A stretch of 64,000 bases of DNA. Origin: Petrosia ficiformis (lineage: Eukaryota; Porifera; Demospongiae; Haplosclerida; Petrosiidae). Both the position numbers and the translations under genes were made by a program. The notes below the pieces were generated by a model. The model was given only the letters and a program-made list of their open reading frames with translations, searched no databases and was not told the DNA's origin. Positions within the stretch are counted from its first letter, which is position 1. Each line of letters begins with the position of its first letter. The stretch is from the NCBI GenBank assembly GCA_947044365.1, contig OX345642.1, forward strand, positions 3,781,598-3,845,597. Direction: 5' to 3'. Shown here one piece after another: positions 1 to 12,900 of this stretch.

Positions 1-94
1 TGTATATAGATCTATGGGGAGGTCTATATTTTTAAATATAGACCTGTCTGACCACTCTGTGTACACTATGCAGGAGATGCCACCATCATACCGT

Positions 95-235
95 ATAGTA
101 TGCTATATACTGAATATACGACCCTTGATTTGTGTTTTCGGATGTGATGTAGCCCTCACAGGCTCGGGCTATGTCACATTCTTTGACACAAAACTCAGGT
201 CTTATAATCAGTATATAGGATCTATTAGCATAATA
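95..235. repeat. Imperfect foldback (MITE-like) repeat
   Basis: The left half (from about 95) and the right half (to about 235) are imperfect reverse complements around a centre near 163. This is why short reading frames on the two strands here look alike. It lies in the intron upstream of the first visible exon of CLN3 copy A and was probably a small inverted-repeat transposon. Confidence 0.5.
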
Positions 236-254
236 TATGTGTGGGTGTGTATTT

Positions 255-510
255 GTGTATTTGTAGCAGAAGATCAAAGGGCCGACAAATAGTGTATGAC
301 ACACCACTGTCACCCACAAACTACACATATATATAGTTCAATGCCATATGCCAAATGTTGGTATGCTATGTGTCAGATGTTTTCATCAAGATAGCTTTTT
401 ACACTTAGCAGTTGAAACACTCATTTTCTTTCAAAGGAGCAAGTAACAGAGCAGTCATGGAATATCCAATGATGCTGCACCCTTGGCCTATACTTCAAGT
501 AAAGAAAAAA
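255..510 (+). repeat. Dispersed repeat shared with 12080-12315 and 12822-12870
   Basis: This block resembles intron 7 of CLN3 copy B: shared runs include the stretch around CATCAAGATAGCTTT and the later AATGATGCTGCAC. It is either the paralogous intron or an independent copy of a dispersed repeat. The choice matters for whether copy A has lost an exon (see findings). Confidence 0.5.
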
Positions 511-732
511 AAACAAGGCAATACTTAGAAAAATTTTCTTCTAGAAACTGTTCAATTTACCAACATATCATTATAAACCAAGCACCTGCTTACTCCTGTG
601 CACTATGGATATTACGCCACACGAGGTCATTCGAAATAAAAGTTATGAACAGTTTTCTGAGGTAATGTTGAATGTGAATCATCATACCTCATATAGCACT
701 CAGTATACATATAAATCTATTGTGTTTTTTAG

Positions 733-3700
733 TTATCTATTTATAATTGGCAAACCAAAAAAAGTACAAGATTCCACTAATACTGCTAATAATGAGGAAC
801 AGAAAGATATTGATAATAGTAATGAAAAAGAAAATGGAGGTGGGAAAACAAATCAGTCAACTGGAAAAAGACGATTTAAATTTGGTGGGTAATTAAATAT
901 TATTATGCAAGTATTGTGAATGTAAGGTGCTTATAAATTATGCATTTTAGTACGTGCCTATTCCATAATTGAACTTGCAATGGTCATAATCATAATTATT
1001 ATATGCTGTGATAAGAAGCAATTCATACTGTTTTGAGCTCACACAGTCAAAGCTAAGTATCAACTTTAATTATGAAGTGTTTAAACCATATTAGGAGTAT
1101 AATACTTAAGCCCTCGTTATAATCACAGAATGGTTAAAATATGTGATCAAAGAAAAAAAGTGGTTTTTTTTACAAAGCAATGCCCTATGTTTAAATGTTC
1201 ATTATTCTGTATTTCAGGAACCTAACAAAATTTGTTACAAATAGGTGTACTGGTATTGTTAGGGTTTTATTAGGATATTCTTTACATGGGCCTTCTACCC
1301 AAATAACAAATTTTGTTGGCTTTCTGTGCTAACTGACAGAATAGCGATTGTTTGAAGAAATGACATTGCTTCATGAATTAACAAATGAACATATTATATA
1401 AGTGTACATATTAAAAGATTGATGTGGTATATATACACATTAAAATTTGTTTTTAATTTCATTATACTTTCATACAGAATTCTTCAGAAGACCTCAAAGT
1501 AGTATTACTGAGCATTTGAAATTTGTTCCTGTAAGTTATGATAATAATACATGTACTATTATTTTGATAACAATTAGTATATGTATACCTGGCCTAATAT
1601 TTGAAAAGGACCTTCTCCACAAAATAATTTTCAATACTTCTCTTTTGCATAGGAATTTAATAAAATTTGATATCCAGGAAGAGCCACTATAAATAAATGT
1701 ACACTAACTCCCATACAAAGTAATCATAGGATGACCCTTCCTTGTATACAATGTATATGTATACTATGTATGTGTATACAATGTATGTATATACAATGTA
1801 TGTGTATACTATGTATGTGTATACAATGTATGTATATACAATGTATGTATATACAATGTATGTGTATACTATGTATGTGTATACAATGTATGTATATACA
1901 ATGTATGTATATACAATGTATGTGTATACAATGTATGTGTATACGATGTATGTGTATACAATGTATGTGTATACAATGTATGTATATACAATGTATGTGT
2001 ATACAATGTATGTATATACAATGTATGTGTATACTATGTATGTGTATACAATGTATGTATATACAATGTATGTATATACAATGTATGTGTATACTATGTA
2101 TGTGTATACAATGTATGTATATACAATGTATGTATATACAATGTATGTGTATACAATGTATGTATATACAATGTATGTGTATACGATGTATGTGTATACA
2201 ATGTATGTGTATACAATGTATGTATATACAATGTATGTGTATACAATGTATGTATATACAATGTATGTGTATACTATGTATGTGTATACAATGTATGTAT
2301 ATACAATGTATGTATATACAATGTATGTGTATACTATGTATGTATATACAATGTATGTATATACAATGTATGTATATACTATGTATGTGTATACAATGTA
2401 TGTATATACAATGTATGTATATACAATGTATGTGTATACAATGTATGTATATACAATGTATGTGTATACGATGTATGTGTATACAATGTATGTGTATACA
2501 ATGTATGTATATACAATGTATGTGTATACAATGTATGTATATACAATGTATGTGTATACGATGTATGTGTATACAATGTATGTGTATACAATGTATGTAT
2601 ATACAATGTATGTGTATACGATGTATGTGTATACTATGTATGTGTATACAATGTATGTATATACAATGTATGTGTATACAATGTATGTGTATACAATGTA
2701 TGTGTATACAATGTATGTGTATACAATGTATGTGTATACAATGTATATGTATACTATGTATGTGTATACAATGTATGTATATACAATGTATGTGTATACG
2801 ATGTATGTGTATACAATGTATGTATATACAATGTATGTGTATACGATGTATGTGTATACGATGTATGTGTATACAATGTATGTATATACAATGTATGTGT
2901 GGATACAATGTATGTGTATACAATGTATGTATATATAGTGTATGTGTATACGATGTATGTGTATACAATGTATGTATATACAATGTATGTATATACAATG
3001 TATGTATATACAATATATGTGTATACAATGTATGTGTATACTATGTATGTATATACAATGTATGTGTATACAATGTATGTATATACAATATGTGTATACA
3101 ATGTATGTGTATACAATGTATATGTATACAGGCACAAACATACAGAGATAGATATTATAGCTGGGCAATAGTACTACTATCACTATCATGATGTTTTACT
3201 TTCCGACTATTGCAATAGTGAAACAGCAATGAATATCTATCCAACTTACCATTGTGGTAGTGAAACTATCTGTCCTATCACCTGGCTCTAATAGATATTA
3301 TAGTTTTACTTTAACTAATATCTCTTTTCTCTAGTATTTATTTTTTCATTACATGATTTGGTTATTTCTAGTTTATGTTGCAGAATACATGATAAATCAA
3401 TCTCTGGTAAGATGATGAATTCATTAGTCAATATTAGTATTAGTTATATCCCTAGTGCGACAGATATATTCAGTTTAAAGCATAAGGCCCAAGGGCACAT
3501 AGCACCCCAGAGCTGAATTCTTTAAACTGGATATTATCCCCAGCATGAAGGAAATAAATAATTGGTGTCATTCGATCACTGTTTGGGTCATAATTATAGT
3601 TTACTGTATGACGTCAAGGGCATTAATTAGCCACACTATCTAAACTTAAAGAAACTACTAAAACCACTGTGATATAACTAAAGCCACCATGCTTTATCTG

Positions 3701-6162
3701 ATTTGTAGCACTAGTGGTTTCTTTGATGTGCGCCATCGTAATGACACAATGTAATTATTATTCCACTAGAAAACATGATTTTTTTTTAAATTTCAATGTA
3801 GTTTGAGTCATTGTATTATCCTAATACACACATTGGTGGATATTGTTTGGAACAGAATGTGCAGTACAAATGGTTAGTATAATTATAATAAATTATATAA
3901 TAGTAATTGATACCCAGAAATAGGCAATGAGTGTATGAAGTAGTTGTAATAACTATGTTATGTTATATGTACACATGTCCAATCAAAATAAGGTCAATAA
4001 TATTATGTTTTGATTTATAATTTTTGAGTGGTTAAGAAGCATCTTCAAGAAAACAATATGTGGGATGCCAAATTTTGCTAAACATACCTCAAGCTGATGT
4101 TTCATAATTTAAGGCTTACAATGCACTAATTTTATCTGCATTGAAATACACAAAATCCATATCAAAATGGGTCAGACTGATTGTTTCAAATGTCGTCCAA
4201 AGTTCCCAGGTACCATAAACATGAAAATTAGGTCATAATACATTAATAAATTCCAAGTCCAATATTTAAGGTCGTGTATTGTTACATTGTTAGGTATCAT
4301 GTTACTTATCACATTGGAGTCCTCATTTCAAGATCATCTGTCAGTTTTTTTCATATCAAGTTTTTTCATGTGATGTCTTTATTACAGGTATCTTGTGTGT
4401 GTGTATGTCAGTTTAGTATTTACATGTAGCACTAGAGATGAAATGTAGGGAGAGGGGACCTGGGATCTGTGGTGTATCTAGGATTATATAAGGGGGTTGC
4501 CATGCTGACTTAATTATGGTTATAAAATTAATGTATAATGTATAAAATACACACATAATTTTGTAATAATAATTATTGCACATAGTAACTAACTATACAT
4601 GTACACATATCAATGTAAGACTTACTGTGTCTACAGTAGTCCTATTTGTAAAAATACATACAGTGTATTTGTTGTGCCAGGTGGGTCACTTTTTCTTCGA
4701 TAAATGAGTATAAATAACATGATGACAGTGCTCAAAATAGTTTATAAAAGTATCCAACATTAAAATCTGACCAGCAATTTGTTGGTATTGTTTGGAAAAA
4801 CATCTCATGAAGCAGCACTGTACCAATTTATGACTAGTAATCAACCTCACTGTAAGGTTACTGTACTTAGTTTTTGCCTATAACTAATCAAACAATTTGT
4901 CCGGACAATAAGACAAAATGTCTGGAAAATGGAAGGGGGATGAGCACTGTGATGAATAACAGATACATGAAATAATTATTATAATGTTTGTGATAATAAT
5001 TATTGAGTCTCAAAAGTCAAAAAGGGTTTTAAATGCAACCATGGTAATAGATCCACCATTGGGATGATCAAGTTCCTCCAACCCAAATGAGTGTTAAAGT
5101 GTCACCAAATGCAATAAAGTTTTTTTAATAATTAATTAATAATTACATGTACTACATGTGCAATCACATGTTCTACATCATTATATCGTGTAATTGCCTG
5201 CCAAATAGTATAAATTAGGTTCCAAACTTCCAGTATTCCATTCCAGTGATTCATAATCCCGGCGGCCTTATGATCATAAACAAATCATTGGTCATTCCAA
5301 ACTAAACTTAGCTAGGAACATTTTTTTGAGATAAAACTGAACGTGGATGATCTTTATCATAATAACAGGTTAAATATTTGTCATTTTTAAATATCTGACC
5401 CCACACTCATTCTGAGGTGTTGCTGACTACCACATTGGCCATTCAAAATTAAAGTCATGAACAATTTTTCTGAGATTAAGGCCAGGGAATGTAAATAATC
5501 TTTAGATAACATAATGAATTTTAATTTTTTTCTGTCTTTCCTCAGATAATTAACTTTGTATTTCTATTTCTTGAAGTTATTTATCAATTCATACCATTAT
5601 TCTGGATCACTATTATTATTGTACTGTATGAGGGACTACTTGGTGGTGCTGTGTATGCTAATGCATTTTATGCTATTTCAAAGAAGGTATGTTTTGTAAT
5701 TAGTGTGAACAGTTAGAGACCAGAATAGTTTAACACATCATAATATCTGATCAGCTGGCTGGTGTTTAATTTATATTCAATATGCAAAGCAATACCTGAT
5801 CTATAATATTCCACTGTTTAGTACAGGAAGACAACAAAATTCTTCAATTTTGTTGGCTTCCTGTACAAAATGACAGAATAGCGACTGTTTAAGATAGAGC
5901 ATTGCTTCATGAATGAACAACGAAGGTACCTAGAAATATTCATATATTATATTGTTCTGAAGTCTCAATGAGATGTAAAATGGTTATATACAGTTTTGGA
6001 TCTTATTTCATTTACATTTGCAAAACTTGCCTTTTCTATTAGATTGATCCTACCCATCGTGAATTCTCAATGGGATTAGCCAGTGCAGCTGATAGTACTG
6101 GTGTAGCTATAGCTGGTGTACTATCTGCATTTGTTCACAATTATATTTGTTCACTTGGATAG
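733..6162 (+). CDS. CLN3: CLN3/battenin lysosomal membrane protein, copy A (3' part, start outside window)
   Basis: Battenin is a multi-pass protein of late endosome/lysosome membranes. It belongs to the CLN3 family, which is related to the major facilitator superfamily; loss in humans causes juvenile neuronal ceroid lipofuscinosis. Seven exons are visible: 733-884, 1478-1530, 3335-3406, 3802-3872, 4294-4387, 5546-5686 and 6043-6162. They join in phase without stops and match exons 9-15 of copy B closely. The last exons encode hydrophobic helices and family features such as FISRSS-type and LYEGLLGGAVYANAFY segments. The product ends in CSLG, a cysteine four residues from the end, where vertebrate CLN3 carries a prenylation box. 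Exon 9 is one codon shorter than in copy B. No exon 8 equivalent is visible upstream, so this copy may be incomplete or start beyond the window. Confidence 0.85.
1174..1385 (+). repeat. Foldback intronic repeat (family also at 5803-5925, 13917-14070, 18105-18672)
   Basis: The ends carry inverted AAGCAATG/CATTGCTT and TTATTCTGT/ACAGAATA. The right half, from AACAAATTTTGTTGGC to the CATTGCTTCATGAAT stretch, recurs in two different introns of each CLN3 copy, so the element was present before the gene duplicated. Confidence 0.55.
1744..3130. repeat. 15-bp minisatellite, about 92 units (intron of CLN3 copy A)
   Basis: The unit is TATGTGTATACAATG, with variation at two main places (GTGT/GTAT, and CAA/CTA/CGA). 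Variants recur in blocks of about 240 bp, a higher-order pattern. Because 15 is a multiple of three and the unit has no stop, long spurious reading frames appear in several frames. The paralogous array in copy B is much shorter (about 40 units plus 10). Confidence 0.95.
3465..3530. repeat. Small inverted-repeat element in CLN3 copy A intron 11
   Basis: Ends near CAGTTTAAAG and CTTTAAACTG are inverted. Intron 11 is 395 bp here and only 67 bp in copy B, so this lies in sequence present in copy A only. Confidence 0.4.
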
Positions 6163-6948
6163 TCATTAATACTTATTCATTAATTTCTGTGAATGAACAG
6201 AATTATAATATTGAAAATTTATGTATTATACTTTTCATTTCTTCAAATTACTAATAATGTGCATCATAATAATAATTATTAATATTCTCATGAAATACAA
6301 AAAAAATTCTTTGATGAAAATGCCGAGTCACAGTCTTATCAAATTCTATTTGGGAATAGTAATGATCATGAATAGTGTGTATATAATTGCATTTTAAAAT
6401 ATTAAATTTCAAAAAGAAAGTTTGTATTTGATGTTTAATTATGACACTAACCCCCCTATCATACACATGTACGGTTGAGTTGAGCCAGAAAACCATGTCT
6501 AGTTATCATATGGAGCTCAGTGGATGGTTAGATCACTAGTGAAAACAAGTGACCTCTGCAGCTGGTTTCCAGACTACCATTGACTTAATTCCTGACTGAA
6601 GACTAATTATGACTTCCTCTATAGCTTTAAGCATAAAGCATATGTAATATTAAGTTTGGGGAAAGTCATGTTAGTAATTAAGCTTAACCCTCATTATGTA
6701 TATGTAGGCAGAGGGCAGTCTGATGTTGCTGCCCACTTCGTATGCAAAGTGGGTGGCAATGTCAGATTCGGCAGAGGGAAGTCTTTTGTGTTTGTAAGAA
6801 AAACTATATGGCATACCCATAAAGCCACTTCTGTGAAGCTGATTGGTCAGTCATCTAACCTCACTGTATACATTGTCAAATTTGTTGTTTCAATTATTAT
6901 TCAAAATTAAAATAATAATAATATTCATAGTTGTGAAACATTCCTATC
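6163..6948. other. Intergenic spacer between CLN3 copies A and B
   Basis: This is the 3' flank of copy A and presumed promoter region of copy B. Apart from the hairpin at 6718-6767 I see only AT-rich sequence and no gene. Confidence 0.6.
6718..6767. repeat. Imperfect hairpin upstream of CLN3 copy B
   Basis: TCTGATGTTGCTGCCCACTT pairs with a downstream arm (16 of 20 positions) around a short CGTATGC loop. It lies about 180 bases before the copy B start codon. Confidence 0.55.
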
Positions 6949-9900
6949 ATGGACGAAAGAGATGATGGGAGTCGTGAGATTGAAACACCATTCACTGGAG
7001 AGGAACAGCCACTACTAACAGATAAAGAAGAGGACAGAAAGCATCTCCTGGAAAGTAAAAAAAGCGAACAAGAGCCACAAGACGGTAGGTCCTAAGGAAG
7101 GTCATTGCATTGTGTGTTCACATATCAGTATTAATGGGCTTCTCACAAGAAACAGTGCAGAATATGAATTGGCCTTTAGTTGCAGTAATCTCTTAATTTG
7201 GTGTTGTTTTTTTCATTATAATTATAGTTGTAATAGACCAGTGACTGTGTTATTTGTATTATACATGTATTTATGTCAGTTTCTGATGAAGGCGTTTCCA
7301 TTCTACTTATGTGGGCTGTCAGCTGTCATTAGCCATTGTACCATTATTATGAACACCACTTTCTTATCCTACATGGTCCAATACTGTTTTAATCAATTGC
7401 TAAGATTATTAAATTGATTAGAGAGTCATTTTTGATTTGACGCTGTCTATGCTGATCTGCTTTGACAAAAGTAAAAATGCAGCCTTAATAGGGCTTGAAA
7501 ATGCTATTTGTGTGTTGAGTATTATAGTAGATAGAATGTTATTTGTAAAGCAGGTCAAATTCTTTCTCATCTCAGTACAAAGACATTTACCAGAATTCAT
7601 TATATGATGTACACATCTATTTCTACACCCAGGTACAACAAAGATTGAAAAATGGAGAAACTATGTAGGATTCTGGTAAGTGTTTATCATGCATCTTTTT
7701 TAGTTTGTGACATTTATCAGGAAGGACCATTGCTTTGTGTAGATATATGGGTGGATGTGCAATGAATATCATTATGGAGTGCCACACCTTAGCAACGCAA
7801 GCTAATAAAATTATAAATGTAACTGTACTGGCAAACTGTGCAGCACCAAATAAGAAACTCTTTGGGCTAATGGTGCACCATATGAGTTTATCATAACACT
7901 GAGCAGGAAAAGCATTAAATAAAGCAAAAAGACAGGACAGTAAGAATTTATCGATCACTAGTCAGTGATTACATGCTATATAAACAGTAAGTCTTACAAC
8001 TCAATTCCATTAGTTCAGGTCTCACAAGATCATTGATAGTAATTATCGACACTCACAAAACTAATTGAAGATTTAATGTTTATAGCAAATGTGTGAAGGT
8101 ATCAAGCATTTGTATTATCCAAAGTTACCAATTTTTACACCTATATAATTTATGAACATATTGTTGATGAATATGTCTCATATATCTGTCACACACAGTT
8201 TGTTGGGATTATGTAACAATTTCCCTTATGTTGTGATGCTGAGTGCAGCATATGATGTTCTAAGTAGTCTTGATGAGTCTGAAATTGATTCTAATAAGGT
8301 ATTATCACCATGATTACTAGTGATGTGTAACACAATAAATTCTTTGTCATTTGTCACGATACGATATCGTGACATTGTCAATATTCACTGAGCATGAAAA
8401 AATGACATCATATCTTATAGCTTCCATTTTGGTAAATGCACTACCAGCTGCTAGTAACTGTGATGTCTTCAGCTATCTTACCCATCTTGTCATCCTCAAC
8501 TGATTCAATACATGTGTCACAATAGAGTTTATTGTATGTCATATCATATTGCGCACAGGTATAATTTATCACGATATATATGTCATTATGCTGCCTATGT
8601 CTCACATCACTAATGATTACTCAATATATTACTCCAACCCATACATTTATCCAGTATGTTAAAGTACTAAGTTCCTACCCTGGTAAATGTAAATTCCAAT
8701 GAAAAACTAAACTTCCATGTTCAGTATATGTACATGACTATGTACATCAAGTACATATACATGTACAAGTATTATACAGGTAGCTAGTGTACATGACCTT
8801 ATAAAATTTAACAGCTGCAATGGCTTAGTTATAATATAACAAGTAGGTATACATGTAATTTTATATAATGTACCAGTACATTAAGTGTTTTCTGGTTTGT
8901 TGTTTGTATAAATATATACATGTTATTACTTGTAGATCTAATTTATTGTTTAAATAATGTAGTTTTTATTAATGAACCATTAATGACACATGCATTATAC
9001 ATTATGTGTATTCACAGGGTAACTCTTCCTGTACAGCTATATTAAATGATACCACTAATAAAACAAGTTATATATCAAGAGAATGTCTAGAACTTGGAAC
9101 TTATGTGAGTTGATATAAAACAATAATAATTATTATGAGTGAATGGAAATTTTGTCTGATTTTCCAAATGTTATTAAGCACACACTTATCATCAACAAGA
9201 ATGATGTTTCACATATAAAATGTGTTTTTCACTAGTTTTCCTCATGAACTGTATGAAACAAGATATATAGAGAAAAAAGTATCCCTATGATTGCTTGGTG
9301 TCCAACATTCAGTAATCTCGGCTGGCTTCAGTTATCAAGCCTGAAACACAACAGTTATTATTTTGATTACCTACTCTCCTTACCTTTTAAATGATCTTGT
9401 AGAAATTTAGGAATATATTTCAGGTAGAATAGATTGCTATTAGTTCCAGTTTCTACGTAGCAGCTTTCTTTTTTTCTTCCTGCTGCTACAGCAGAGCTAC
9501 AGCGCGCATTCTATCACGCACCACGCCCATTAATTGACCGAGCCCCCGGGAATGATGCAACTTCCTTAACTACGTATACAACACATATTCGCGGACACAA
9601 GAATATAAATATTATATATATATATTTCGAACCCGTGGGAAAGCAATCATAGGGATGGCCCTACGGGCCATAATTACATTAGCAATCATTATACAGTCTG
9701 TTCACATTCATGATAACCTCAAAATTAGGATGTGATCACTTTATATATAGCATAGTGTATAGTTTATAGTATAATATGATAAGGTTAATACTGTAACTCA
9801 ATAATGAAGCAATGGATTGAAATTTGACATACACAAAAAAGAACAAGAAGGATAATTACATGAAAATGGTGCTGATAAAAATATCATTACTCATTCCAAA

Positions 9901-12900
9901 CTGGGGTTAAGGTGAATGTGAACTTTATATAAATTAACCCTTGTCGCTTGTGTAGTCAGGGGGTTAGTGTTTTAACTGTATAATTCAACAAAATTAAATT
10001 TTTTTTTAGCAAATACTACTAGCTGATATTCTTCCTACGTTTCTGATAAAATTGATAGCTCCCTTTTTCATGCACTACATTCCTTACTGGTTAGTTCATA
10101 ATAACTAGTCATCATGATAATACATGTACTTGTTTGTAACTAAACCAAATCCTGGAGTCACAGTTACAGTTTAGTTAACTATACAATACTACTATCCTTA
10201 TAATAACTGTTATATACATAATATATCACATGAATCTTTTTATAAATGAAAGTTTACTCAACACATTAAGATAACTATATGTTCCTAGAACACATAGCCT
10301 GTGCAATACTACATAATATTAGCTTAGTCATTGACAGAACAGGAGAATATCTTTGATTTCTTGAATAGACTCTACATCTTTCAAAATATCACTCATTCAC
10401 TCTCCATATTTCAAAATAATAATTATGAAGGACCAAAAAATGGTGGACTATTCTAAACAGATAATAAGAAAGCAGAGGAATTATGGATACAACAGAGTGC
10501 ATTGGCCACTCCAAGGCATGCAAACATTCTTCTACGACTAATTTAGAGCTTTTCGATATGTTTAGAAGATGTATAAACTAAGTCCTTTTCTGATATTTTT
10601 TTGATCACAGACAGACAGATGGACAGAATTGGTCACTTAACCCCTTGCGCAGCATACTGTGTGGGGTAATTATTGTAATAATCATTCAGTTTTGTGTAGT
10701 GGGTATATAATTTACCAAAACTTTATAATTATGGATGTGACCTACATGTACACATGTATGCCCTCAATTATGTAGACTAGCCACAAGATTTTCATCAAAC
10801 TGATTGCTTAATTGTTCATCACAAGTAGTAATATTAGTGCTTTAGACCAAAATCCCTGATATAAAAGGTAGTAAGGTTTAGAACTGCAGCAACTCTCAAC
10901 CCACCTACATGTACATGTACTTTTTAAAAGTTACTACACCCCTGATGATCATGCCATTATCATGTGACATGCTGAATAAACACCTGAAGGACATGATTGT
11001 CTGGGAATGAGACTAATTTCTTCACCAAAGTTCATATAACTCAGGAGCAGAAAATTATGTTCACTTCTAGTAGAATAACACATTAAAAAATACCTTTGAA
11101 GCATTATAAATACAATCATGTGATCGACTACCATAAATATACATCCCTGTGCTTGTTTTGAAGAAGTGATGGAAGGTCAATAAGATATATGGGGAGTCAC
11201 TGTATATGAGATCCATCAGTATGTGAAGTGGTAAAAGGAAATGACTCAATTAAATACTGCGATTACTCTGAAATCATTATACTGACTGACTATTCTTATA
11301 TTTGTTTTCTTCTAATTAACTCAAAATCAAATATGATACAATGAATGATGAAAATAGAACAGAGAGTTTGTGATTCTCAATTGACTTTGAGATTGTATTG
11401 TAGCTTTAATTATTTCATTGCAAATTCATAACTTCTAGGTCTAATATAGATTTGATGCTGCATTTAACTTTTCAAAACTTTAGAAGGTGCTATTTGAGAT
11501 TAGGGAGGGTGGGAGAGGCTAGCCCTCGTGGTTTCATTGCCCTCTACAATATATCTATTAATTGTCGAAGTAATTTTATAGTACACATTTAAGTTGTTTT
11601 TTGTTTCCTCTTAAGTTTTGTGATACTGATTCGTCCTCACAAAAATTTAATGTTCATTACTGGATACTTTGTATGTATGCTCACACATGCATGCACTCTT
11701 CCTCCCTCCCTCCCAGTTTGTCGGTTTGTCTGTATGTCTGTCTGTCTGTCTGACTTTGTCTTTATTTCTGTCTTGCTTTTATTAGGATCAGAGTACTGGC
11801 TGTAGTCACTTTTGCGATTGCAAGTTTCATCACTGTAGCTTTAGGAACTAATATTATAATAGTTTTATCTGGAGTAGTATTTGCTAGTATCAGTTCTGGT
11901 TTTGGGGAAATCACTTTCCTTGCTTTTACAGCACTATATGACAAGTATGTGGAATATTGCATAGTAATAACTTTTCAATGAAATGTGTTTTATATTTTTA
12001 GATTCACTGTAGCTGGATGGTCAGCAGGAACAGGTACACGTATATATGTATTATAATTATATACATAATATATATATTTGTAGCAGGGTAGCTGAAGATA
12101 AATGGGCTGACACAATGGCAATGAATAGTGTATGAGTGTCACACCCACAAACTGTACATACAGTAGCATGACCACAATGCCATAATTATGCCAAATATTG
12201 GTGTGACCACAACGCCATATGCCATATGTTGACATCAAGATAGCTTTGTACACTTAACAGTTTAAACACTTACCTTTTTTTTCCAAGACAAGGAGTAAGT
12301 AACAGAACAGTCCAAAACAAGTGTATATAGAGAAAAAAAACATCCCTATGATTGCTTTGTGGTGTCAAGCATTCAGTAATCACGGGTAACTTTATGTGCC
12401 TGAAACACATCAGCCTATTATACAGTAGTTATTATTTTGATTATATACTCTGTTTACCTTTTATAGAACCTTGTAGAACTTTAAGAATATATTTCAGGTA
12501 GAATAGCTAGCTGTTAGTTCCAGTTTCTACATAAGGTACACAGCTTTCTTTCTGCTGGTACGGTGTGTAGAGCTTGATTGCGCGTTCTTTTACGTGCCAC
12601 GCCCATTAATTGACCGAGCCCCCGGGAATGATGTAACTTCATTAACTACATATACAACGCATACTCGCGTAGGTGACACAAACATATATATAAACATACA
12701 TCAAACCCGTGGGAAAGCGGGATGACTCTACGGGCCATAAAATACTTGAGTCCATCCAACAGGGATAATTTTAAACTTCATGTCCATTCTATAAAATAGT
12801 TTTAGCACACCTCCTTGTGTACATTCATGGAGTATATTGTCACTGCAATGATGCTGCACTCTTGGCATAATGGGCCTGATGTCATCACTGTGACAAAATG

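Noticed and set aside
1687..3191. Long reading frames (up to 500 codons) on both strands over the minisatellite
   Set aside because: They are produced by a stop-free 15-bp unit read in several frames; the array is intronic in CLN3 copy A and is repeated at another length in copy B.
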